Below, piece after piece: positions 11,995 through 23,284 of a stretch of DNA of 64,000 nt (positions are counted from its first letter, which is position 1; each line of letters starts with the position of its first letter). Location: positions 16,430,274 to 16,494,273 of the forward strand of contig JAMXIF010001195.1 of NCBI GenBank assembly GCA_028583685.1, in the 5' to 3' direction. A program made the position numbers and the translations under genes. A model generated the notes under the pieces. That model did not search any database and had not been told where the DNA came from. It was given only the letters and a program-made list of their open reading frames with translations. The stretch is from Petaurus breviceps papuanus (Eukaryota; Chordata; Mammalia; Diprotodontia; Petauridae).

Positions 11995-12965
11995 AAATGC
12001 TAATTAATTTATTTATTTTTAGTTTTCAACATAAACTTGCATAAAACTTTGAGTTCCAAATTTTCTCCCTCTCCCCTCCCCCTACCCCAAGATGTCATGC
12101 CATCTGATATAGGCTCTACATATACACTTCTATCATGCACATTTTCGCATTAGTCATGTTGTAAATAAGATTTAGAACCAATGAGGAACCATGAAAAAGA
12201 AGAAACAAAAAAAAGCATCGACCTGCATTCAGACTCCATAGCTCTTTTTCTGAAATGTGGATATTTTCCATCATGAGTCTTTTGGAGCTGTCTTAGATCT
12301 TTACATTGCTGAGAGGAGCTAAGTCTATCCAAGTTGGTCATCACACAATGTTGCTGTTACTGTGTACAATGTTATCCCGCTTTTGCTCACTTTACTCAGC
12401 ATCAGCTCATGTGAGTCTTTCTCTGAAGACTGCCTGCTCATCATTTCTTATAGCACAATAATATTCCATTACATTCATATACCACAACTTGTTCAGCCAT
12501 TCCCCAATTGATGAGCTTCTCCTCAGTTTCTAATTCTTGGCTACCATAAAAAGAACTGCTAGAAATATTTTTGTACATGTAGGTCATTTTCCTATTTTTA
12601 TGATCTCTTTGGGATACAGACCTAAAACTTTGCTGGGTCAAAGGTTATGCACAGTTTTATGGCTCTTTGGGCATAGTTCCAAATTGCTCTCCAAAATAGT
12701 CGGATTAGTTCACAATTCCACCAACAATGGATTAGTATTCCAATTTTACCACATCATCTAGTTATGTTAATTTATCATTTTCCTGTTTTGTCATGTTAGT
12801 TAATCTGACATGTTCACATCTGGTGATACTGGTACCTGAGAGTTGTTTTGATTTGCATTTCTCTAATCAATAGTGATTTGGAGCATTTTTTCATGACTAT
12901 AGATAGATTTAATTTTTTCATCTGAAAACTGCCTTTTCATATACTTTAATGTTTTAATAAATTGG
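11995..12965 (-). repeat. L1 LINE 3' end in opposite orientation, nested
   Basis: The complement encodes the L1 ORF2 C-terminal region and 3' UTR: 'attccccaattgatgagctt', 'ccacaacttgttcagccatt' and 'tttgatttgcatttctctaa' are exact antisense counterparts of text at 22350-22740. It lies inside the plus-strand L1. Confidence 0.75.
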
Positions 12966-14119
12966 GAAATGATTTGTATTCTTATAAATTTGAATCAATC
13001 AATTCTCTATATAGAAAATGTATTCTTAATAAAAAAAAGAATACTGGTAAACAAAAAATAAAGCAGATAACTTTGATTACATGAACTAAAATGCTTCTTC
13101 ACAAACACAAATGCAGTTATCTAGGAAAAGCAAAAAAGTAGCCAAATGGGGAAAAAATATCTACCAAATTTCTCAGATATTGGGAAGCCAAAACCCATTC
13201 TTCAATAGATAAGTGTTCAAAGGATATTAACAGTTCTCAAAAGAAGAATTACAACCTATTAACAACTAACTATATTAAAGAATATTCCAAAAGACAAATA
13301 AGTCAGCTGTAAATAAAAACAAATCTAAGGCTTTACCTCACACCCAGAAAAGTGAAAAAATTACAAAGGATGAGAACAATCAATGTTGGAATGGATCTGG
13401 CAAGACAGGCCCACTACCATATAGCTGGCACAACTGTGAGTCATCAGTAAAAACCTTTTAGAAAGCAACACAGAATTGTGCAAAGAAATTAACTAAAATA
13501 TTCATACTCTGATCCAAAGATTCCACTAGTAGGCTTATACAAGGAAAGATCACTGATAAAAACAAAGTCACATATATAACAAAATATTTATTGCATAATT
13601 TTTTGTTGTAATAAAGAATTGGGAATAGATATCCACCAACTGAAGACGGGCTAAACAAACTATAGCACATATATGGAATGTAATGGAATATAACAATGCC
13701 ACAAGAAATAACAAATATGATGAATAAAAAGTATGATAAGTTTTACATGAAGTAAGCAGAGTCAAGAAAATAGTATTGCACAATGACTGCAACAATGTAA
13801 ACGGAAAAACAGCACAAAATATTCAAAAGTGCATGCTGCAAAATTACAAAGAAAAAGCATGGCTCCAAAGAACAGATATGGGAAGACAAACCCATTCTGT
13901 TCCTTTAAAGAGGCGGGAGATGAACAAAGGTGGTACACTGAACAGATTTTCCTATCTTTTCAACATTATGATCATTTTGGCTGATTTTCCCCTTTCCTTT
14001 TCTTTCCCCTCAAAAATATGATTATTTATCTCTAAGACAAAGGAGAGATGGATAATGGGGAAATTTTTGGTGATGTAAGATGAAACAAAAGATAATAAAA
14101 AATTTTATCTAAAAAAAAG

Positions 14120-14690
14120 TGAATGTTACAAAATTATAAAGAACAAGTATAACCCCAAAGAAGAGATACGGGAGAATTTTTTTCTCCAGTCCCTTTCAGG
14201 GATGCGAACTCCAATGCACAGAACATTAATTTAAGACTTTTCCAATATAACAATCAGTTTGGCTGATTGTTTTTTCACTTCTTCCTCTTTTTCTTGATTT
14301 GTTTTTAAAATATGCTTTATTATATGGGATAGGTCTCTGGAAACAGAAAATTATGGGATACAGGGGAAGTTTAGGTAATGTAAAAGCAATAGATTTCAAA
14401 AATATATATTTTTTTAAAACCCTAGATATATACAGACTAGATCGAAGGATCTTAGAGGGTAAGACACAAACAACTGGGGAGAATCAGGACAGGTTGCTTG
14501 CAAAAGATGAGAATTCTATAACATGATTAATATGAAAATGTTCTGCATGACTACAAATGTATAACATATATTGAATTGCTTGCCTTTTCAATGAGGGGGG
14601 ATGGGAAGGGAGGAAGGTAGAGAACTTGGAACTCAAAAGTTTTAAAAAAAAGAACATTAAAAATTGTTTTCAGGTGTAATTTGGAAAAAG
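14120..14690 (+). repeat. Second and third L1 3'-UTR-like segments in tandem
   Basis: 14124-14270 repeats the pattern of 13826-13980 ('aattataaagaac...ccccaaagaa...gatacggga', then 'caatcagtttggctgatt'). 14570-14690 is another L1 tail ('gcttgccttttcaatgaggg'). Confidence 0.55.
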
Positions 14691-14699
14691 AAAAGACTA

Positions 14700-15165
14700 A
14701 ATTAAAAAAAGAAGAGGTGAGAATCGAATGCAGTCTTGAAGGAAGCTAAGAGGATAGATGAAGCAAAGCAGAGGAGACAGCCAGCGCAAAAGCACAAATA
14801 CGGAAGACAGAATAAGTGAAGAAGGAAATGCAAAGTAGGTGAGGGAGGCCATACTATAGTATGGAGGAGAGCGAATCGTAAGAGGCCTGTGAAGTGAGGA
14901 TGGTGCCAGGCACTGAGGAGCAGACTTGGCATTTGATCCTAGTGGTACGACCAATATCCTAACCACTGTCCACATGCAAGGACCTGATTGGCTCAACCTA
15001 AAGATTCAAGATGTTGTTCAAGGAGATTCCTAGATGCCTGAAAACAAAACGACCACAAGGAACCTCAAGTTTTTTATGTTTGGCTGGTGGAAAATGATAG
15101 GCAAGGGACCTTTACAAAATCAGCTCAAGGTAGCTTCAATGCCCACCTTTTTTAAGCTGTTGATC
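14700..15165. other. Gene-free stretch with an unnamed repeat
   Basis: 14710-14950 resembles a common interspersed repeat ('gacagccagcgcaaaagcac', 'ggcatttgatcct'). The rest, to 15165, holds nothing I can name. Confidence 0.35.
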
Positions 15166-15169
15166 CGCT

Positions 15170-15430
15170 TCTCTGACTAGATGGATCTCGTTTTGTTGAA
15201 CGCTCTGGGAGCGTCTCATGTCATTCTCCTTGCTCTTACATCTCTAGGCTCCTCTTGGCCAACCTGGTCGCCTCACTATATCCCACGGACTCAATCACCA
15301 CTTCTGTGCAGATGCTTCTCAGATCTATGTTCCATCTTTAATCTTTCTCCTGTGTGAGTCTCTCCACCACCTACTGGCTACTTAATCTCTTGAACTATTA
15401 ATTCTACAAATAAGGCCTCCTAGAGGGCTG
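15170..15430 (+). repeat. L2 LINE fragment
   Basis: 'cagatgcttctcagatctat' and preceding 'ctcctcttggccaacctggt' fit the L2 reverse-transcriptase region. Diverged. Confidence 0.45.
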
Positions 15431-15487
15431 GCCTGGGTCAAGCTCATCCTAATCATCTTGGAAGCACTAAGAGCTACTAAAGTTTAG

Positions 15488-15914
15488 TACCATGTTTCCC
15501 CGATAATAAGACCTATACCAAAAATAAGCCCTCCCCTTACTGTGTACGATTCCTCTAAAATAAGCCCTCCCCCGAAAATAAGCCCTATTGAGATTGCTAC
15601 TGTAGTGAAGGTGATCCCCTGCGCTACACGCTACATTACGGTACCCTCTGTATGCACCGTCCCCCCCCCAGATGAAACGCACGCCGTGCTCCAAGCTGCA
15701 TCCAATCAGAGCTGCAGCAGTGAGCGCGTCATCCTGTTCTTCCCCAGTGATTTGCTTATTGAATAAAGGTACATTTTTTTGTTCACATTTACCTGTTTAT
15801 TAAAATTGCTGTCAATGTTCATTAAAATAAGCCCTCCCCTGAAAATAAGCCCTCTGGTGTTTTTCTGTCCAAAAAATTAATAAGACAGTGTCTTATTATC
15901 GGGGAAACACGGTA
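15488..15914. mobile_element. MITE with TA target duplication (Tc1/mariner-type)
   Basis: Terminal inverted repeats 'ccatgtttccccgataataa' and its complement at 15890-15912 (one mismatch) are each flanked by TA. The interior carries at least five direct copies of 'aaaataagccct', three on the left and two on the right. There is no transposase frame, so it is non-autonomous. The TA duplication suggests Tc1/mariner mobilisation, though the superfamily is inferred. Confidence 0.85.
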
Positions 15915-15959
15915 TATAGAGGATGACGTGGTCAAACTAACGCTGTAGAAAATTAATTT

Positions 15960-16112
15960 GGCAACTAAACGGAGTACTTCCCACTCCTCCTTTGTTTTCA
16001 GCTTTATTTTGTGTTTTCTTTATCATTAGAGTGTGAGCTCCTTGAAAGGAGTGACTGTATTTTGTCTTTCTTTACAGTTTAGCAAATGTTTGCTGACTGA
16101 CTGTAGAATCTA
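15960..16112 (+). repeat. L2 LINE, 3' end
   Basis: 'gagtgtgagctccttgaaag' and 'actgtattttgtctttcttt' are the L2 3' terminal pattern. Confidence 0.65.
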
Positions 16113-16119
16113 TAAACAC

Positions 16120-16840
16120 ATGATTTATTAAAAAAAATACTTGAAACACAATTCACATCGAGTTAAAATGAGGGGCTAGAAAATAATTTTCTGTACTTCA
16201 TGTGAATTCAAAAAGGCAGGGATAGTAATTATGATCTCAGACAAGCCAAGACTAAACAAAGACATGGTTAAAAAGAGACAAACAGGAAAACCCATTATGC
16301 TTAAAGACACCATAAAAAAATAATATAAATACCTGATGCCATATATAAGCACAAAATTGAACAGTAAAGAAATCCTCAAAGAAAAAATTAATTACAGAAA
16401 AAAATAGACCACAAAACTATAGTAATTGGAGGCCTTGCTATTCCCTTTTCTGATTTAGATAAATCAAATTAAAAAATTAAACAAGAAAAAAGTTCAAGGA
16501 CTATAGATAACCTACACACGCACACACATATACACACACACTTAGCTAACTTATCTTCAGTAATCACTACACATATAAGAAATATGAGAATAAATATATG
16601 TAGTAGTTATATATAAATAAAAAGGAATATACATATTTCTCAGCTATGCATGGCACCTTTACAAACCTGACCATGTGCAAGGGAAAAAAATCTTTAGAAA
16701 CAAACACAGGAAAGTAAAAGCTGAAATAATAAACATATCCTCTGACAACAATACAATAAAAATTGTTATCAATAAAGAGTCTATAAAAGAAAGAATTCAA
16801 ACTTAAAAGGGGAATAATTTCATCCTAAAGAATTAGTGCA
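16120..16840 (+). repeat. Old L1 LINE, part 1 (endonuclease side)
   Basis: A-rich, stop-filled plus-strand sequence. Its last part ('ggaataatttcatcctaaag') aligns with 19526-19545 of the younger L1 and continues without loss at 18231, after the insertion at 16841-18230. Confidence 0.65.
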
Positions 16841-16897
16841 ATGTGATAGTAATGGCAATTAAAGATTCCTCTGTATTGGCTTGGTTTTCAAACTGAT

Positions 16898-18053
16898 TGT
16901 GTTAAAACCCAGAGCTTGTTAATCCCACCTGTGGGATGGGCTTGTTGATGTGAAAAGAAAGTCCTGAACTGGGAGGAGCTGGTGAGGTAGATTTGGAGAG
17001 ACAAGAGAGAGGCAGAAGAACTTTTTGGAAGCAGCACCTCGTGGAGGCAGAGAGAGAGACTGATAGAATTGCTGGGGGCCACTTTGAATTGCCCTGGACT
17101 TTTGAGACCTGCCCCCTGAGCTGCCAAGGACTGAGGAGACATGGCTGTTTTGCTGGTACTTTGTCTGTCTGTTTTGATGTTGTTTTGCCAGATTTGCCCA
17201 CTGGTGAAAGACAGTCCTTTTGTTGAAGAAGTCCTGGAACCTGGCTGTTGGCTAAGAGATCCTGAGACTGTCCTGCAGACAGAGAGTGAATACTGTCAAC
17301 TGGTGAAGGACAGTGCTGTTGTTGCAGGGTTCTGGAGACTGTCCTGCAGACAGAGTGAATACTGTCCACTGGTGAAGGACAGTGCTGTTGTTGCAGGGGT
17401 CTGGGAACCTTTTTGTTGGTTCAGAAGCCCTGAAGAAGGATTTTCTTGTTGTATGTTTACAGAAATCCTGGGAGATGGTTTTGCTAATGTTTTCAGGGGT
17501 TCTAGGACTGTTCTGCAGACAGAGGATGAATTAATGAAGAGACTGGCAAAGTATCTTGTGGCTTTGCTAAGCCTTGTCTCCCCAGGAACTAAGATTGCTG
17601 AGAACTTGCCTCTTGTCAAGATGAAGAAAAGACCTCCATTTGGGTATTAAGTGCTGTGCTTAAACTTGATGTAACTCTGGGGTAGATTCAATTGTGATCC
17701 AGGAGTGGGGAACTTTTGACCTTTTTGTGCTCTGTGATTGAACAAATGAAGGTATTTTACTTATGTTTGGAAACTAATCTCCATTTGAGAAGAGGGGCTT
17801 TGTGGTGGACTAAATGAAGGTACAGCCTAGGGGTAGAGTAGTATTTAGAACAGGGACTTTGTAATTGATTGAATGAATGGAAGGTCCTGGGGTGGGGTAG
17901 TACTTGAAGATTATTTAATCACCCTTAGTAAATGCTGTATTTTGAATGATGTCATGTTTTGATCTTCTCTGTTCTTGGTTGGTCACTGAATAAAATGGAG
18001 AGCACCTATGCTGGTATTTTGAACCTTGGGAAGTTGCCTTTCCTTGGCATTAC
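16898..18053 (+). mobile_element. Fossil LTR-like segment inside the composite
   Basis: It runs from TGTTAAAACCC to GGCATTACA, with an AATAAA at 17990 about 60 bases before the 3' end, as in the R-U5 part of retroviral LTRs. It contains a ~70-bp tandem repeat (17264-17403). No gag, pol or env is present. An open frame overlaps it (17141-17650) but is probably incidental. Family unknown. Confidence 0.5.
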
Positions 18054-18058
18054 ATTAC

Positions 18059-18220
18059 ATGCAACCAGGTGGCTCAACGAGTAAAAGCACCAGCTCCAGT
18101 GTTGGGATGACCTGGGGATCGAATCCGGGCTCAGACACTTAGCACAACACCCAGAAATAACTGGCTGTGTAACCTTGAGCAAGTTAGTTAACCCTGATTG
18201 CTCATAAAAAAAAAAAAAAG
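18059..18220 (+). repeat. tRNA-derived marsupial SINE, 3' part of the composite
   Basis: 'caaccaggtggctcaacgag', 'gaatccgggctcagacactt' and 'aacccagaaataactggc'-like text, ending in a poly(A) run followed directly by the target duplication. Confidence 0.85.
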
Positions 18221-18230
18221 AATTAGTGCA

Positions 18231-19083
18231 TCAAAGAACAAATTGTAGAAACAACTTACAATTTTACCAAAGAAAACTGAAATGAGACTAGGGTAAGAAA
18301 CTAAAGATGGGAAAATTGTTGTCTCTAAACTCTTTCGTTCACAAAAGAGAAAAATAAAAGCGGATCAAAAACAAGAAAATCAATAAATAAAAAAATCTCA
18401 ATAAGCACAAAACCAAAAGGTCTGCATATCAAAGAAGATAAAACTACAATTTTAAAAAATATATTACATAAAAATTAGAAGCTGTTCTTTAAAAAAACTA
18501 ATAAAACAGACAAATCATTAGCTAATCTGAACTGAAAAAAAAAAAAGAACAAAACCAAACTGGTTTTCATTTACAACAAATGAAGAACAAATAAAGGACG
18601 TTATTAAAAATTAGTTTTCCCAATTCCATGACAATAACTTGATCATATAGTTTCAAAAATATAAAATAAGCATTTAATAGAATACAAAATAGATAATTTT
18701 AAAAACCCAATGACAGAAAAAGAAACTGATAAAGCTATAAATTAATTCCCCAAACTCCTAAAAAACCAAGACTGGATGGATTTATAAATAAACTCCCATC
18801 AAACATTGAAAGAACAATTCCAATATTGAATATTTCCCCCCAAATAAGGAAAGGGATCCACACCATACCTCTTCTATGAGCCAAATATGATCCTCTTACC
18901 TAAACTGATAAAGTTGAGAAAGAAAACGAGACTAATATCCTTAATGAATATGAATGTGAAATTACTTAATAATATCAGCAAACAGGCAACAATGACATAT
19001 TAAAAATGATAAATTATGATTGGGTTGTTCTGACATTAGCAAAATTACAAACAATGAAAAGCAAAGAATTATATCAATGTATG
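18231..19083 (+). repeat. Old L1 LINE, part 2
   Basis: Continues part 1 ('tcaaagaacaaattgtagaa'). It runs through degenerate ORF2 (...ISLMNMN.KLLNN...) to 'atgtatg' at 19083, where the younger L1 begins. Confidence 0.7.
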
Positions 19084-22000
19084 AAGCAATATCATTACTT
19101 AACATATAAGCACCAAGTAGGTATAGCATCCAAATTCCTAGAGGAGAAGGTAAAGGAATTAGAGGAAGAAATAGATAGCAAAACTATACTAGTAGGAGAC
19201 CTTAATCTTCCCCTCACTGAACTTGATAAATCCAACCTCAAAATAAACAAGAAAGAAGTTAAGGAGGTGAACAGAATTATAGAGAGGGTAGGTATGATAG
19301 ATCTCTGGAGAAAACTGAATGGGGATAAAAAGGAATATACTTTGTCAGTGGTACATGGCACATAGAGAAAAACTGACCATGTACTAGGACATGAAAACCT
19401 CACAATTCAGTGCAGAAAGGCAGAAATAATAAATGAATCATTCTCAAATCATGATGCAATAAAAATCATATGCAATAAAGGGCCATGGAAAGACAGACTA
19501 AAAACTAATTGGAAACTAAACAATTTAATCCTAAAGAATGAGTAGGTCAAACAAGAAATCACAGAAACAATCGGTGACTTCATTCAAGAGAATGACAACA
19601 ATGAGACAACATAACAAAATTTGTGAGATGCAGCAAAGGCAGGTCTTAGGGGAAGTTTTATATCCCTGAGTGCATACATGAATAAATTAGAGAAAAGGGA
19701 GGTCAATGAATTGGGCATGCAATTGAAAAAGTTAGAAAAAGAACAAATTGAAAATCCCCAATTAAATACTAAATTAGAAATACTGAAAACCAAAGGAAAG
19801 ATTAATAAAACTGAAATTAAGAAAACTATTGAATTAATAAATAAAACTAAGAGATGGTTTTATGAAAAAAACAATAAAACTGATAGACCCTTAGTCAATA
19901 AGATAAAAAAAAGAAAGAAGAAAATCAAATTATGACTATCAAAAATGAAAAGGGTAACTAAACCTACCATCAATGAAGAGGAAATTAAAACAATAATTAG
20001 GAATTATTTTGCCCAGTTGTATGCACATAAATTTGACAATCTTAGTAAAATAAATGAATATTTACAGAAACATAAGTTGCCCAAATTAAATGAAGAGGAA
20101 GTAAATTACTTAAATAACCCCATCTCAGAAAAAGAAACCGAACAAGTAATCAGTGAACTCCCTAGCAAAAAATCTCCAGGGCCAGATGGATTTACTAGTG
20201 AATTCTATCAAACATTTGAAGAACAATTGATTCCAATACTCTATAAACTATTTGGGAAAACTAGTGAAAAAGGAGTCCTACCAAATTCTTTTTATGACAC
20301 AAATATGGTACTGATACCTAAATCAGGAAGAGATAAAACAGAGAAAGAAAATTATACACCAATCTCCCTCATGAATATAGATACAAAATTTTAAATAAAA
20401 TATTAGCAAAAAGACTACAGCAACTTATCTCAAGAATAATACACTTTGATCAGGTAGGATTTATTCCAGGAATATAAGGATGGTTTAATATAAGGAAAAC
20501 CATCAGTATAATTGATCATATCAACAATAAAACTAGCAATAACCACATGAATATCTCAATAAATGCAGAAAAGGCTTTTGACAAAATACAACATCCATTC
20601 CTATTAAAAATACTAGAAAGTACAGGAATAAATGGAGCCTTCCTTAAAATAATAGGTAGCATCCGTTTAAAGCCATCAGCAAGTATTACATATAATGGGG
20701 AGAAGCTAGAAGCATTTCCAATAAGATCAGGGGTGAAACAAGGATGTCCACTATCAGCCCTCTTATTCAATCTGGTACTAGAAATGTTAGCAGTAGCAAT
20801 TAGAGAAGAAAAAGAAATCAAAGGAATCAAATTAGGCAAAGAAGAGACCAAGCTATCACTCTTTGCAGATGATATGATGACATACTTAAAGAATCCTAGA
20901 GAATCAAGTGAAGGGGCGGCCAGGTAGCACAGCAAGTAAGAGCACCGGCTCCAGTGTTGAGAAGACCTGGAGATCGAATCCCGGGCTCAGACACTTAGCA
21001 CCCACCCAGAAACACCTGGCCGTGTAACCTTGAGCAAGTTACTTAACCCCAATTGCTTAGGGGCGGCCAGGTGGCTCAGCAAGTAAGAGCACCGGCTCCA
21101 GTGTTGAGAAGACCTGGAGACCGAATCCCGTGCTCAGACACTCAGCACCACACCCAGAAATCACTGGCCGGGTAACCTTGAGCAAGTTACTTAACCCCAA
21201 TTGCTTTAAAAAAAAAAAAAAGAATCAAGTAAAAAACTACTTGAGACAATAAATAAATTTGGCAAAGTTGCAGGATATAAAATAAACCCACATAAATCCT
21301 TGGTATTCCTGTATATTTCTAATGAAATCCAACAGCAAGAGATAGAAGGAGAAATCCCATTTAAAGTTACTGTAGACATTATAAACCTTTGGGAATCTAC
21401 CTGACAAAACAAACCCAGGACCTATATGACCATAACTACAAAACACTTTTCACACAAATAAAGTCAGATCTAACTAATTGGAAAAATATCTATAGCTCGA
21501 GCTAATATAATAAAAATGACAATTTTACCTAAATTAAATTATATATTTAGTGCCATTCCAATCAATTTACAAAAAAACTACCTTATAGAGCTAGAAAAAA
21601 TAGTAACAAAATTCATTTGGAAAAACAAAAGGTCCAGAATATCAAGGGAATTAATGAAAAGAAATGCTAGGGAAGGTGGACTAGCTATACCAGATTTCAA
21701 TCCGTATTATAAAGCAGCAGTCCTCAAAACTACTTGGTACTGGCTGAGGAATAGAGAAGTGGATCAATGGAATAGATTAGGCACACGACATTCAGCAGTC
21801 AATGACTATAGTAATCTATTATTTGATAAACCCCAAGACCCTAGTTTTTGGGATAAGAATTCACTATTTGAAAAAAAAACTGCTGGGAAAACTGGAATAC
21901 AGTTCGGCAGAAACTGGGCATAGACCATTATCTAACACCATATCTCAAAATCAAGTCTAAATGGGTGCATGATCTAGGTATAAAGGCTGATACTGTAAGG

Positions 22001-23284
22001 AAGGTGGGAAAACAAGGAATATCTGTGGAGAGGGGAAGTTTTTATGACCAAACAAGAATTAGAGAGCATTATAAAATGCAAAATGGATAATTTTGATTAC
22101 ATTAAATTGTAAAGCTTCTGTACAAACAAAGCCAATGTAAACAGGATTAGGAGGGAAGTGGAAAACTGGGAAAGAATTTTTACAACCTATGTCACTGATA
22201 AAGTACTCATTTTTAAAATATACAAAGAATTGAGTCAAATCTATAAGAATACAAGTCAATCCCCAATTGATAAATGGTCAAAGGATATGAACAGGCAGTT
22301 TTCAGAGGAAGAAATTAAAGATATTTATAAGCATATGAAAAAATGCTCTAAATCACTATTGATTAGAGAAATGCAAATCAAAACAACTCTGAGGTACCAC
22401 ATCTCACCAGTCCGATTGGCTAAGATGACAAAACAGGAAAATGACAAATGCTGGAGAGGATGTAGACAAATTAGAACACTAATGCATTGCTGGTGGAGGT
22501 ATGAACTGATCCAACCTTTCTGGAGAGCAATCTGGAATTATGCCCAAAGGGGCTATAAATAATTTCATACCCTTTGACCCAGCAATACCACTTCTAGGGT
22601 TGTATCCCAAAGAGATCATAGAAGTGGGAAAAAGACCCATATGTACAAAAATATTTATAGCAGCTCTTTTTGTGGTAGCAAAGAATTGGAAATTAAGGGG
22701 GTGCCCATCAATTGGTGAATGGCTGAACAAGTTGTGGTATATGAATGTAATGGAATATTATTGTGCATAAGAAACAAGGAGCAGATAGATTTCATATTTA
22801 CCTGGAGAGGCTTATATGAACTGATGCTGAGTGAGAAGAATAGAGCCAGGAGGAATTTGTACACAATTACAGACACAACATATGTGTGATGACCAACTTT
22901 GATAGACTGGACTCTTCTCAGCAATGCAGTGATATAAGTCAATCCTAAAACACTCATGATGGAGAGAGATGTCTACATGCAGAGAAAGAACTGAGTCTGA
23001 ATCCAGATTGAAGCAAACTACCTGCTCTTTTTCTTTTTCCTGTTTGGTTTTGTTCCCTCTTTCCTATTGTTCATTCCATCTGATACAATCCTTCTTTATA
23101 ACCTGACCAATGCCTAATGTGGAAGTGTCCGCAGAACCTATACTTGAGTGTATGCTGCCATGGTGGGGAAGAGGAGGAGGGAGAGAAAATCTGAAACTCA
23201 AAGAATTGTGGTAATGTATCTTGTAAACTAAAAGTAAACAAATAAATAAAGACATACAAATAAAAAAATAAAAACCAAAAAAGA
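19084..23284 (+). repeat. Younger L1 LINE, 5'-truncated, ORF2 plus 3' UTR
   Basis: Sense L1 ORF2 pieces follow in order. The endonuclease has VGDLNLPLTELDKS (~19190). The reverse transcriptase has [17 protein letters not shown] (~20170), [14 protein letters not shown] (~20730) and the catalytic FADDMM (~20860). The C-terminal region has LMHCWWRYELIQPFWRAIW (~22480). A 3' UTR and A-rich end close at 23284. The 5' end starts within the endonuclease domain. The frame is broken in several places, so the element is dead. A SINE dimer sits directly after FADDMM...PRESS. About 156-bp direct copies of host sequence flank it. Confidence 0.92.
20913..21221 (+). repeat. Head-to-tail SINE dimer inserted in L1 ORF2
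   Basis: Copies at 20913-21059 and 21060-21221 both start 'gggcggccaggt' and end 'ccccaattgctt'. The first lacks a poly(A) tail and runs straight into the second. One duplication ('gaatcaagtgaa' / 'gaatcaagtaaa') flanks the pair, so it entered as one unit. Without it the L1 frame reads NPRESS-KKLLETI. Confidence 0.92.

Larger units (their letters stand above)
11260..14130 (+). repeat. Old L1 LINE (ORF2 C-terminus and 3' region), interrupted
   Basis: 'aaagcagcggtcatcaaaaa', 'gaaaatattacaacc'-like text and 'gatccaaagattccactagt' match the L1 ORF2 C-terminal region also seen in the younger L1 at 21600-22700. It is split by a SINE (11696-11864) and an inverted L1 (~11995-12965). Confidence 0.65.
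16841..18230 (+). mobile_element. Composite insertion: LTR-like segment plus SINE with one target duplication
   Basis: The copies of 'aaagaattagtgca' ending at 16840 and 18230 bracket the whole block, and the old L1 reads through across it. Order: ~56 bases of unknown sequence, an LTR-like segment (~16898-18053), a SINE (18059-18206) and poly(A). This suggests one retroposition event of a joint transcript. Confidence 0.75.

Noticed and set aside
17141-17650. 169-codon plus-strand open frame starting with a hydrophobic leader
   Set aside because: It lies inside a fossil LTR-like segment and spans its tandem repeat. No motif or family is recognisable, so it is probably incidental.
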